DNA of 64,000 nt, from positions 62,001 to 126,000 of the forward strand of contig NZ_BMSY01000009.1 in the NCBI RefSeq assembly GCF_014649395.1. Reading direction: 5' to 3'. This stretch comes from Streptomyces aureoverticillatus (GTDB lineage Bacteria; Actinomycetota; Actinomycetes; Streptomycetales; Streptomycetaceae). The position numbers and the translations under genes are program-made. How positions within the stretch are numbered: the first letter of the stretch is position 1; the number at the start of each line of letters is the position of its first letter. Below are positions 56,873 to 64,000 of the stretch, piece by piece. The notes beneath the pieces were generated by a model that ran no database searches, had not been told where the DNA came from, and saw nothing but the letters and a program-made list of their open reading frames with translations.

Positions 56873-57526
56873 TCACTGCTCGGCGCCCCCGGGCCCGGAC
56901 GCGCCGATCGCGTTCAGGGTGAATCTCTCCAGCTCGTCCGCCGCCGCGTCCAAGTCGTGTTCCGGGTGGGCCAGCCAGTGGCTGATGACGCCGTCGATGG
57001 CGCCGCCGATGGCCAGGGCGACGGTGACGGGGTCGAACGCGCGGAAGCGGCCCGCCTGTTGGCCGGCGGTCAGGAGGTCGGCGAGGGACTGCAGGCGACC
57101 CGCCGTGTCGTGGCTGCCCGGGGTCTTGAGGCGGGTGCCGCCGTGGTCGTCCAGGAGCATCTCCGTGATGACGCGGACGTGCCTGCGGTGCGCCTGCTGG
57201 TAGCCGATCATGGCGCGGACGTAGGCGATCACGGCGTCGCGCGGGTCCGGTGCGGCCGCGACGCGCTCGGCGACATACGCGGTGAACTCCCCGAGGACGT
57301 GGTCCAGGGCCGCGCGGGTGAGGTTGTCCTTGGACGAGAAGTGGTAGAGGACGGCCGCCTTGGACAGGCCCGCCTGTCCCGCGATGGCGGACAGGGACGT
57401 CGCGGGGTAGCCCTTGGTGGAGATCAGGTCGATCGTGCACTCGACGAGCTGCCGGCGGCGGGCCTGTTCGGTGAAGGTCGGGGTGTCTGTTTCCTTGTCG
57501 CCGCGACCGCCGCGTCGGGAAGCCAT
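56873..57526 (-). CDS. TetR family transcriptional regulator
   Basis: This 217-residue repressor has a TetR N-terminal HTH: RRQLVECTIDLISTKGYPATSLSAIAGQAGLSKAAVLYHFSSKDNLTRAAL. The ligand domain (about 85-217) is helical and unassigned. The ATG at 57526 follows AGAGG with an 8-base spacer; a GTG at 57535 is possible. ACCGAACGGT lies 50 bp upstream, resembling the two ACCGATCGGT palindromes in front of the FAD monooxygenase, so it may regulate itself, the M20 gene and that monooxygenase. Confidence 0.9.
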   Translation of the reverse strand: MASRRGGRGDKETDTPTFTEQARRRQLVECTIDLISTKGYPATSLSAIAGQAGLSKAAVLYHFSSKDNLTRAALDHVLGEFTAYVAERVAAAPDPRDAVIAYVRAMIGYQQAHRRHVRVITEMLLDDHGGTRLKTPGSHDTAGRLQSLADLLTAGQQAGRFRAFDPVTVALAIGGAIDGVISHWLAHPEHDLDAAADELERFTLNAIGASGPGGAEQ

Positions 57527-57575
57527 GGTGAGCACCTCTCGTCTCCGTCACTCACGCGTGGGGCCTTCCTCGCGC

Positions 57576-57585
57576 ACCGAACGGT
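57576..57585. promoter_or_regulatory. Candidate TetR autoregulatory half-site
   Basis: ACCGAACGGT differs at one base from the ACCGATCGGT core at 54193-54228 and is followed by a further partial symmetry, ACGGT-N5-ACCGT. It lies 50 bp upstream of the TetR gene. Confidence 0.4.
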
Positions 57586-57625
57586 TTCCGACCGTACACC
57601 AGCGCTTTTCACGCGCGTCCGGCGC

Positions 57626-59185
57626 TCACCCCTCCAGGACGGCCATGGCCGCGTTGTGCCCCGGGATCCCGCTGACACCGCCCCCGCGCCGCGCGCCCGC
57701 GCCGCAGAGGTGGATGTTCGGGTGCCGTGTCTCCACGCCCCAACGGCCCGGCCCCTGTGGGGTGTTCTCGTCCGCGTACGGGAAGGACAGGTCGCCGTGG
57801 AAGATGTTGCCGCCGGGCAGGCGCAGGTCGCGCTCCAGGTCGAGCGGGGTCTTCGCCTCGACGCACGGCCGGCCGTCCGCGTCGGTGGCCAGGCAGTCGG
57901 CGATCGGCTCGGCGAGGTGCGCGTCCAGTTGCGCGAGGGCCGCGGCCGTCAGTTCGGCGCGCACCGCGTCGTTGGTGGCGTCGGTGAAGAGGCGTGCGGG
58001 CGTGTGCAGGCCGAAGAGGGTCAGGGTGTGGCAGCCGCGGTCGACGAGGTCCTGGCCGAGGATGGTCGGGTCGGTCAGGGAGTGGCAGTAGATCTCGGAC
58101 GGCGGGGCCGCGGGCAGGCCGCCCGCGGCCGCCTCCGCGTACGCCCGCGCCAGGTCCTCGTACCCCTCCGCGATGTGGAAGGTCCCCGCGAAGGCCTCGC
58201 GCGGATCGACGGCCGGGTCCCGCAGGGCGGGCAGCCGCTCCAGCAGCATGTTCACCTTGAGCTGGGCGCCCTCGGCCGGGGGCGGCGGCGCGTCGCCGGT
58301 CAGGACGGCCAGCTCCTGCGGCGAGGCCCCGACCAGGACGTGCCCGGCCGCGACCGTGCCCTCGCCGTCCTCGGTCCGGTACGCCACCTCGGCGCGCCGC
58401 CCGTCGGTCTCGACGCGGGTCACCTCGTGGCCGGTGCGCAGCTCGGCGCCGGCCGCGCGGGCGGCGTCGGTGAGGGCGCGGGTCAGGGCGCCCATGCCGC
58501 CGACGGGGACGTTCCAGTCGCCGGTGCCGCCGCCGATCACGTGGTAGAGGAAGCAGCGGTTCTGCCGCAGCGACGGGTCGTGGGCGTCGCTGAACGTACC
58601 GATCAGCGCGTCCGTGAGGACCACGCCGCGCACCAGGTCGTCCGCGAACCGCGCCTCCACCGCCTTGCCGATGGGCTCCTCGAAGAGCGCCCGCCACGCG
58701 GTGTCGTCGTCGACGCGGCGGCGCAGCTCCGCCTTGTCCGGCAGGGGTTCGGTGAGCGTGGGGAACACCCGCGTCGCCACCCGGACGGTGAGCGCGTAGA
58801 AGTCCCGCCACGCCTCGTACTCCCGGTCGTCGCCGGTGAGCCGCGCGAACGACTCCCGCGTGCGCGCCTCGCCGCCGCCCACCAGGAGGCCGGTGGGGCG
58901 CCCCTCGCGGAACGTCGGGGTGTACGACGACACCGTGCGCGTACGGACCCGGAAGTCCAGGTCCAGATCCCGCACGATCTTCTTCGGCAGCAGGCTCACC
59001 AGGTACGAGTAGCGGGAGAGGTTGGCGTCCATGCTGGGGAACGGGCGCGTCGACACGGTGGCTCCGCCGGGTTCCCCCAGCCGCTCCAGGAGCAGCACCG
59101 TCCGTCCGGCCCTGGCCAGGTAGGCGGCCGCCACCAGGGCGTTGTGGCCGCCGCCGACCACCACCACGTCGTAGCTGGATCGCAT
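57626..59185 (-). CDS. FAD-dependent oxidoreductase (PYROXD2/phytoene-desaturase-like)
   Basis: This 519-residue flavoprotein has an N-terminal dinucleotide motif YDVVVVGGGHNALVAAAYLARAGRTVLLLER, an internal GGTGDWNVPVGGMGALTRAL and a C-terminal FAD motif IHLCGAGARRGGGVSGIPGHNAAMAVL. This layout matches the PYROXD2/carotenoid-desaturase-like group. The substrate is unknown. The ATG at 59185 is preceded by AAGGATC; an upstream in-frame start at 59200 is less likely. No carotenoid genes are nearby. Confidence 0.87.
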   Translation of the reverse strand: MRSSYDVVVVGGGHNALVAAAYLARAGRTVLLLERLGEPGGATVSTRPFPSMDANLSRYSYLVSLLPKKIVRDLDLDFRVRTRTVSSYTPTFREGRPTGLLVGGGEARTRESFARLTGDDREYEAWRDFYALTVRVATRVFPTLTEPLPDKAELRRRVDDDTAWRALFEEPIGKAVEARFADDLVRGVVLTDALIGTFSDAHDPSLRQNRCFLYHVIGGGTGDWNVPVGGMGALTRALTDAARAAGAELRTGHEVTRVETDGRRAEVAYRTEDGEGTVAAGHVLVGASPQELAVLTGDAPPPPAEGAQLKVNMLLERLPALRDPAVDPREAFAGTFHIAEGYEDLARAYAEAAAGGLPAAPPSEIYCHSLTDPTILGQDLVDRGCHTLTLFGLHTPARLFTDATNDAVRAELTAAALAQLDAHLAEPIADCLATDADGRPCVEAKTPLDLERDLRLPGGNIFHGDLSFPYADENTPQGPGRWGVETRHPNIHLCGAGARRGGGVSGIPGHNAAMAVLEG

Positions 59186-59190
59186 GATCC

Positions 59191-59448
59191 TTGGTAGCAC
59201 GGAATCGGGCGGACGCGCGGGTGCGCGGATGGATTTTCGAATGTCCCCGGTCGTCGTTGAGTAGGGGCACTCATGTCCGCCGCCCGACCCTCGTCAACGT
59301 CAGCTACGACTGGACGCTGCGCGACGTGCCCCACTCCCGGGCGGTGACCGCGGCCGACTGCGCCCGCTGTCCCAAGGGCACGCCGCTGGACCAATGGGGC
59401 GACCCGGAGCTCGCCGAGATGCGCGCGCCCGTGCAGCTCCGCGACTGA
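59191..59448 (+). CDS. Small hypothetical protein, start uncertain
   Basis: The frame codes for up to 85 residues, with VSYDWTLRDVPHSRAVTAADC, ARCPKGTPLDQWGDPELAEMR and LRD at the end. The C-terminal half looks protein-like. Only TTG (59191) or internal GTG codons can start it, and the good ribosome site AGGGG plus ATG at 59275 is in another frame. It may be a real short gene with an alternative start or a frameshifted remnant. I do not recognise a family. Confidence 0.4.
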   Translation: MVARNRADARVRGWIFECPRSSLSRGTHVRRPTLVNVSYDWTLRDVPHSRAVTAADCARCPKGTPLDQWGDPELAEMRAPVQLRD

Positions 59449-59502
59449 CCCGCCCGGCTCCGGGCGTGACGGAGAGAACGGGCCGCGGGCCGCGGCAGGG
59501 CC

Positions 59503-61803
59503 TCAGCGCGCCCCGGCCGCCCGCTGCTGCCGCAGCGCCGCCACCCTGCGGTACAGCTCCACCGCCTCCGTGCCCCGGCCGAGCTGTTCCAGGCAGTGGG
59601 CCTCGTCGTTGCGGCTGGCGAGGGTGTCGGGGTGGTCGGCCCCGAGGACCTGTTCGCGGGCGGCGGCGACGCGGCGGTACTCGATGAGGGCGTCGGGCCA
59701 GCGGCCGAGCCAGCCGAGGCCGACGGCCACCTCGCGGCGGCTGACCAGCGTGTCGGGGTGGTCGGCGCCCAGGACGCGTTCGCGGATCGCGCACACGTCG
59801 CGTGCCTCGCCCAGGGCCTCCTCCCAGCGGCCGAGGCGGCCCAGGTTCACGCCGAGGCCGTGGCGGGCGCGCAGGGTCTCGGGGTCGGTGGGGCCGTTGA
59901 CGCGGGTGCGGTCGTCGATGAGGGCGCGGTAGAGCTCCAGGGCTTCGGCGCTGCGGCCGAGGCGGCCGAGGCTGATGCCGACCTCGTAGCGCGCGGCGAG
60001 GGTGTCGGGGTGGTCGGCGCCGAGCGCCCTGGTCCGGGCGTCGGCCACCTCGCGGTAGGTCTCCAGCGCCTCCGGCCAGCGCCCCAACTGGCCCAGTGCG
60101 TACGCGACTTCGTACCGCGTGACCAGGGTGTCGGGGTGCGTGGGGCCGAGGACGCGGGCGCGGGCGGCGTCGACTTCGCGGGCGAGGCGGTAGGAGTCCT
60201 CGAGGCGGCCGAGCCGGCTGAGGTTGAAGGCCAGGTTGTGGCGGCAGCGCAGGGTGTCGGGGTGGTCGGGGCCCGCGGTCCGCTCCCGTACCGCGAGCAC
60301 CTGCGTGTACACCTGGTGCGCCTCGAAGTGCCGCCCGAGCTGGCCGAGGACGTACGCCATCTCCTGGCGTGCCGCGAGCGTCTCCAAGTGCTCGGCGCCC
60401 AGGGTGCGTTCACGCCCCTCGGCGACGCGACCGTACTCGCGCAGCGCGTCCGCGGGCCGGCCCGTACGGCTGAGCGTGAAACCCACCTCGTACCGGCTGG
60501 CGAGGGTGTCGGGGTGGTCGGGGCCGAGCACGTGCTCGCGCTCGGCGGCGACCGCGCGGTGCACCTCCCCCGCCTCCGCCCAACGGCCGAGACGGCCGAG
60601 GCTCAGGCCCGCGTTGTGGCGGCTGACCAGGGCGGCGACCACGGACGGCGGGGGCGCGGGTCGCTCCGGGGCGGGCGGCGGCACGACCGTGTGGCGGCCG
60701 GTGGCGCGCGGGATCCACTCGCCGGTGAGGCCCGCGGCGGCGTCCGGCGGGGTGGTGCGCAGGGCGGCTCCGGTCGCCTTGTGGCCGGTGGTCATGCCGC
60801 GCGTCCAGGACGGCAGGGCGGGCTCGTGCCGGCCGGACTCGTGCCGGCCGGACTCGTGCCGGTCGGGTGGCGAAGGCTCCCGCCGGGCGGGCGGCGAGGG
60901 CTCGGGGCGGCGCAGCGGCGCCGAGACGACGGTCGGCACATAGGCGGCGGACGCACTGCGGCCCGCGATGATACGACGGCCCAACTCGCGGGCGTCGCGC
61001 GGCCGTTCGTCCGGCTGCTTGGCGAGCAGGTCGAGGACGAGCCGGTCGAGGTAGGCGGGCAGCTCGCCGCGGCGGCGGCGCGGCGGCTCGGGCGGTGTGT
61101 CGCGGTGCCCGACGAGCACCGCCCAGGCGTCCTCCAGGTCGAACGGCGGCGCCCCGGTGGCCAGTTCGTACAGCACGCAGCCGAAGGAGTACAGGTCGCT
61201 GCGCTGGTCGACCTCGGCGCCGCTGATCTGCTCGGGCGACATGTAGTGCGGGGTGCCCATGGCGATGCCGGTGCCGGTGAGCCGGGAGGTGAAGCCGATG
61301 TCGTGGCCGAGCCGGGCGATCCCGAAGTCGCAGATCTTCACCGTGCCGTCAATCAGCCGCATGATGTTGGCGGGCTTCAAGTCCCGGTGCACGATGCCCT
61401 GTTCATGGGTGTACGCGAGCGCCGAGGCGACCTGGTCGGCGATGTCCACGACGTCGGCGACGGGCAGTGGGTGCTGCCTGTTGTCCTCAAGGAGCTGGCT
61501 GAGGTTGTGGCCCTGGAGGAGCTCCATCACGAGGAACAGCACGCCGTCGTGCTCGCCGAAGTCGTGCACGACGGTGACCCCGCGGTGCTGGAGCGCCGCC
61601 GCGACCCGCGCCTCGCGCCGGAACCGCTCCCGCAGGACCCGGGTGAACGACTGGTCGTGCTGCGGCCCGAGCGGCTTGAGGCATTTGACGGCGACCTTGC
61701 GGCCGAGCGATTCGTCGTGCGCGCGCCACACTTCGCCCATGCCGCCGCGACCGATCAGGTCGAGCAGTCGATACCGGCCCTGGATCAGCCTGGTGTCCGC
61801 CAT
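59503..61803 (-). CDS. Serine/threonine protein kinase with eight C-terminal TPRs
   Basis: This 766-residue protein has a complete N-terminal kinase (about 1-275): LLDLIGRGGMGEVWRAHD, invariant Lys in VAVKCLKPL, HRDLKPANIMRLIDGTVKICDFGIARLG and GTPHYMSPEQI. A Pro/Arg/Ser-rich linker follows, containing a triple RHESG repeat. Then come eight 42-residue kinesin-light-chain-like TPRs, each with (G)xxHPDTLxxRxEV. No transmembrane segment is present, so it is a soluble kinase with its own protein-interaction module. The ATG at 61803 overlaps the MpaB-like gene by 19 bp, suggesting coupled translation. Substrates are unknown. Confidence 0.92.
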   Translation of the reverse strand: MADTRLIQGRYRLLDLIGRGGMGEVWRAHDESLGRKVAVKCLKPLGPQHDQSFTRVLRERFRREARVAAALQHRGVTVVHDFGEHDGVLFLVMELLQGHNLSQLLEDNRQHPLPVADVVDIADQVASALAYTHEQGIVHRDLKPANIMRLIDGTVKICDFGIARLGHDIGFTSRLTGTGIAMGTPHYMSPEQISGAEVDQRSDLYSFGCVLYELATGAPPFDLEDAWAVLVGHRDTPPEPPRRRRGELPAYLDRLVLDLLAKQPDERPRDARELGRRIIAGRSASAAYVPTVVSAPLRRPEPSPPARREPSPPDRHESGRHESGRHEPALPSWTRGMTTGHKATGAALRTTPPDAAAGLTGEWIPRATGRHTVVPPPAPERPAPPPSVVAALVSRHNAGLSLGRLGRWAEAGEVHRAVAAEREHVLGPDHPDTLASRYEVGFTLSRTGRPADALREYGRVAEGRERTLGAEHLETLAARQEMAYVLGQLGRHFEAHQVYTQVLAVRERTAGPDHPDTLRCRHNLAFNLSRLGRLEDSYRLAREVDAARARVLGPTHPDTLVTRYEVAYALGQLGRWPEALETYREVADARTRALGADHPDTLAARYEVGISLGRLGRSAEALELYRALIDDRTRVNGPTDPETLRARHGLGVNLGRLGRWEEALGEARDVCAIRERVLGADHPDTLVSRREVAVGLGWLGRWPDALIEYRRVAAAREQVLGADHPDTLASRNDEAHCLEQLGRGTEAVELYRRVAALRQQRAAGAR

Positions 61804-62723
61804 CGCGTGCCGTCGCCCCCGTCGCCTCGCTGCGCCCTCCCCGGCTCGTCCAGTATGGCGTCCCGTCTGTCGACTTCGTACGGGACTTTGCGCGGGTCGG
61901 GGCGGCTGCCGGGGCCGAGACGGGCCATGGCGCGCAGGATGTGCTTCGGCGGGAGTTGCCAGCGGACACGGGAGGGGACGCGGCGCAGCAGGGTGCCCGT
62001 GGTGACCAGGCGGAGGGTGACCGTCCGGGGTGCCGGGGCGGGCCTGCCGTACAGCTCGTGGGCGTAGCGGGGCAGTGACGCGTAGGCGAGGTTCGCGACG
62101 CGTCGCCACAGCAGATCGCGTGCCGGGACCAACAGGGTCCGGGTGGGGGGCCGTTGCAGGAAGTCGTCGACGGCGCGCGCCTCGGGGCCCGCGGCCAGTT
62201 CGGGCCGCACCTTCTCGAAGTACGCGGCGAGTTCGGCCGTGGACGCCGGTACGTCGCCGGGGTCGAGACCCACCAGGCGGGCGCTCTCGCGGTGTTCGGC
62301 GACGTACCGGTCGGCGGCCGCGTCGCTCAGCGGGAAGCCGGAGCGGCGCACGACGTGGAGGTAGGAGTCGATCTCCGCGCAGTGCACCCACAGGAGCAGC
62401 TCGGGCTCGTCGACGCCGTAGCGCTCCCCCGTGTCCGGGTCGGTGGCGGACAGCATCGTGTGGATCTTCCGGACCCGGGCGCCCGCCTTCTCCGCGGCCT
62501 CGGTGGTGCCGTACGTCGTCGTCCCCACGAAGTGGGCCGTACGCATCAGGCGGCCCCAGGCGTCCTTGCGGAAGTCCGAGTTCTGCATGACGCCCCGCAC
62601 GGCACGTGGGTGCAGCGCCTGCAAGTACAGCGCGCGCACCCCGGCGACCCACATCATGGGATCCCCGTGCATCTGCCAGGTCACCGACGAGGGCCCGAAG
62701 AGCCCGGCGTCCGCCTCACGCAT
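61785..62723 (-). CDS. Oxygenase MpaB/DUF2236 family protein
   Basis: This 312-residue protein has the DUF2236/MpaB pattern: FGPSSVTWQMHGDPMMWVAGVRALYLQALHPRAVRGV, the RTAHFVGTTTYG region, and VHCAEIDSYLHVVRR with haem-ligand-type His residues. Related proteins include haem-dependent latex-clearing oxygenases and MpaB. It should be a cytosolic or membrane-associated haem protein. It starts at ATG 62723 and overlaps the kinase start, so the two are probably co-expressed. The C-terminal 30 residues are charged and disordered-looking. Confidence 0.88.
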   Translation of the reverse strand: MREADAGLFGPSSVTWQMHGDPMMWVAGVRALYLQALHPRAVRGVMQNSDFRKDAWGRLMRTAHFVGTTTYGTTEAAEKAGARVRKIHTMLSATDPDTGERYGVDEPELLLWVHCAEIDSYLHVVRRSGFPLSDAAADRYVAEHRESARLVGLDPGDVPASTAELAAYFEKVRPELAAGPEARAVDDFLQRPPTRTLLVPARDLLWRRVANLAYASLPRYAHELYGRPAPAPRTVTLRLVTTGTLLRRVPSRVRWQLPPKHILRAMARLGPGSRPDPRKVPYEVDRRDAILDEPGRAQRGDGGDGTRWRTPG

Positions 62724-62743
62724 GCCGCCACCTCCTTACCGCA

Positions 62744-62845
62744 GGTTACGCACAGTTCGGGAGCGCGTCCCGGGTCGGGACGAAGCCCTCGGCGGCGCCC
62801 CACCAGCCCACCACTCAGCGTAACCAGTCGACCCCATTCGGTTAC
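62744..62845. promoter_or_regulatory. GGTTAC motifs in the divergent promoter region
   Basis: GTAACC (62820-62825) and GGTTAC (62840-62845) form an inverted repeat with a 14-base spacer, just before the patatin-like gene. A further GGTTAC lies at 62744-62749, 20 bp upstream of the MpaB-like start. They could be sites of one regulator between the divergent genes. The evidence is sequence symmetry only. Confidence 0.35.
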
Positions 62846-62854
62846 CCTGTGTGA

Positions 62855-64000
62855 ATGACCTCTTCCCTGCATGCCCCGGCGAACCACAGGGGTCGGCGTG
62901 ACCGCAAGGTCTACTCAGCGCTGTGCCTGCTGGGGATGATCGCCGCGGTCGTGCTGTTCACCCTCTATTGCCACTGGAGGCCCGACTGCCTCGGGAACCT
63001 CGAAGTGAGGATGCAGCTCGCGGGCGACACCGACAGCGCCCGCGCCGCCGTCGACGGCAAGAAGCCGGGGTGTCGGCCGGCGAGCGACGAGGGCGTGATC
63101 ACCCGGCTTCAGGCAGCCGTCCGTAACGACAGCAAGTGGCTGATCCAGGCGTACGGCCTCTTCCTCGCCGCCGCGTTCGGGTTCGGCGCCCTCCATCTCT
63201 ACCGGCCGCTGTCACGCGCGTTCGCCCTGCGCGGGCTGATCGCCACTCCGGTGGTGATGGCCGTGGACCACGCCGAGAACGTGTGGCTGCTGCTCGCGCT
63301 CGACCGGATGAATGAACAGCCCGGCCTGCTCCTCACGTTGGCTTCCTGTTTCGCCCTGATCAAGTGGCCGATGGTCGTGTTGCTCGGCGGCGCGGCGATC
63401 TGGGTGGCCGCCACCCTGTCGGCTCGACGGGTGCTGGGCTGGAGGGGAATGACGGCCAAGCTGACCGACGAGGACGGGAAAGCCATCAGCTGGCCCCGCC
63501 TGCGCTCCGTGCACACGGGCGCCGAAGGGCCCGGCCCCGTCCCGACCGACGCGGACATCATCGCTCCCTCAATGGCGCCCCACGCGTCCACACCACTGCC
63601 CGAGTGGTCCGCGGCCCGGGTGGCCGAGCACCAGGGGGCGAACAGCGCGCTGGCGCGCTGGCGGACCCGGGCCCTGCCGCTGCCGGGACGCGAGGCGGCG
63701 GCAGTGGGCATCTGCGTATCCGGCGGCGGGATCCGCTCCGCTTCTGTCACGCTCGGCGCCCTGCAAGCCCTGCGCGCGGGCGGCGTACTGGCGAGGGCCC
63801 GCTACCTGGTCTCCGTCTCGGGTGGCGGCTACACCGCCGGCGCCTTCCAATTGGCGCTCACCGGCCAAGTGCCTCCGCACCTCGAGAAATCCACGACACG
63901 TCCGGCCAACCTCGCCACCCCCGCGGACGCGTTCGCACCGGGCAGCCCGGAGGAGGACCACATCCGCCGGCACGCGAAGTACCTCGCGGACGGCCCCGGC
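62855..64000 (+). CDS. Membrane-anchored patatin-like phospholipase domain protein, 3' part missing
   Basis: From the ATG at 62855 the frame stays open to the window edge (382 codons). Residues about 20-42 and 88-110 are hydrophobic, and more membrane segments follow near 125-145 and 155-185. The patatin core begins with GICVSGGGIRSASVTLGALQAL near 285, carrying the Gly-rich oxyanion loop, then YLVSVSGGGYTAGAF, whose Ser lies in the GxSxG-like nucleophile elbow. The catalytic Asp should lie beyond the window. It probably hydrolyses lipids at the membrane. Its N-terminal membrane part is unusual for simple patatins. Confidence 0.82.
   Translation, partial: MTSSLHAPANHRGRRDRKVYSALCLLGMIAAVVLFTLYCHWRPDCLGNLEVRMQLAGDTDSARAAVDGKKPGCRPASDEGVITRLQAAVRNDSKWLIQAYGLFLAAAFGFGALHLYRPLSRAFALRGLIATPVVMAVDHAENVWLLLALDRMNEQPGLLLTLASCFALIKWPMVVLLGGAAIWVAATLSARRVLGWRGMTAKLTDEDGKAISWPRLRSVHTGAEGPGPVPTDADIIAPSMAPHASTPLPEWSAARVAEHQGANSALARWRTRALPLPGREAAAVGICVSGGGIRSASVTLGALQALRAGGVLARARYLVSVSGGGYTAGAFQLALTGQVPPHLEKSTTRPANLATPADAFAPGSPEEDHIRRHAKYLADGPG

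Noticed and set aside
59275..59346. 23-codon ATG frame with a good ribosome site just before the small hypothetical gene
   Set aside because: It is too short and unconserved-looking, and it lies in a different frame from the plausible C-terminal protein segment. A frameshift is possible but cannot be shown.
1..64000. CRISPR arrays, tRNA/rRNA genes, transposases or integrases
   Set aside because: I looked for regularly spaced direct repeats, tRNA-like arms and transposase-type proteins and saw none. Mobile-element influence is limited to the dispersed short repeats.

Overview
The window is high-GC actinobacterial DNA, almost certainly from a Streptomyces chromosome. Genes are densely packed, GTG and TTG starts are common, and the families are typical of the genus: a DUF397 protein, a CGNR regulator, a Ser/Thr kinase with TPRs, and a coelichelin-type siderophore cluster with DmdR/IdeR iron boxes. 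No rRNA, tRNA, CRISPR array or intact insertion sequence was seen.

Bases 1-8,400 are ordinary accessory genes: a truncated 2'-5' RNA ligase-like gene, an arsenite methyltransferase (arsM) behind a tandem 20-bp repeat, a secreted N-acetylmuramoyl-L-alanine amidase, a GH95 alpha-L-fucosidase, a CGNR zinc-finger protein and a leucine-rich-repeat protein.

Bases 8,585-34,210 are an iron-regulated coelichelin-like hydroxamate siderophore cluster. It holds an ornithine N5-monooxygenase (cchB), two paralogous formyltransferases, a three-module NRPS (A-T-E-C-A-T-E-C-A-T, no thioesterase), an MbtH-like protein, a siderophore esterase, a heterodimeric ABC exporter (cchG/cchI) and a ferric-siderophore importer (cchCDEF). 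Ten 19-bp sequences resembling the DmdR/IdeR box TTAGGTTAGGCTAACCTAA lie in front of its transcription units and one flanking pair. Unlike the S. coelicolor cluster as I know it, this one carries its own N-acetylglutamate kinase (argB-like) and an N-acetylglutamate-synthase-like acetyltransferase, each with an iron box. That suggests iron-controlled ornithine supply. An iron box at 35,586 adds an uncharacterised double-HTH protein, and possibly an amidohydrolase, to the regulon.

Bases 37,400-57,500 are mainly acyl-CoA metabolism. A five-gene operon of enoyl-CoA hydratase, DUF35 protein and two thiolase-fold proteins without the usual cysteine lies opposite an acyl-CoA synthetase. Next come a secreted chorismate mutase, phenylacetate-CoA ligase, two more acyl-CoA ligases, a penicillin/AHL-acylase-type hydrolase, a nitronate monooxygenase, an FAD monooxygenase, an M20 amidohydrolase and a TetR regulator. 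Two matching palindromes, AGTTTTCTGA-N6-GTCAG, lie in front of the hydratase operon and the nitronate monooxygenase, suggesting a shared TetR-type regulon. Between 44,363 and 44,786 are the remains of a 2-methylisoborneol locus: fragments of a family 2B encapsulin and of geranyl-diphosphate 2-C-methyltransferase. An overlooked 47-residue repeat ORF lies between the nitronate monooxygenase and an acyl-CoA synthetase.

Bases 57,600-64,000 hold a PYROXD2-like FAD oxidoreductase, a small hypothetical gene, a Ser/Thr kinase with eight C-terminal TPRs overlapping an MpaB/DUF2236 protein, and the start of a membrane-anchored patatin-like protein cut by the window edge.
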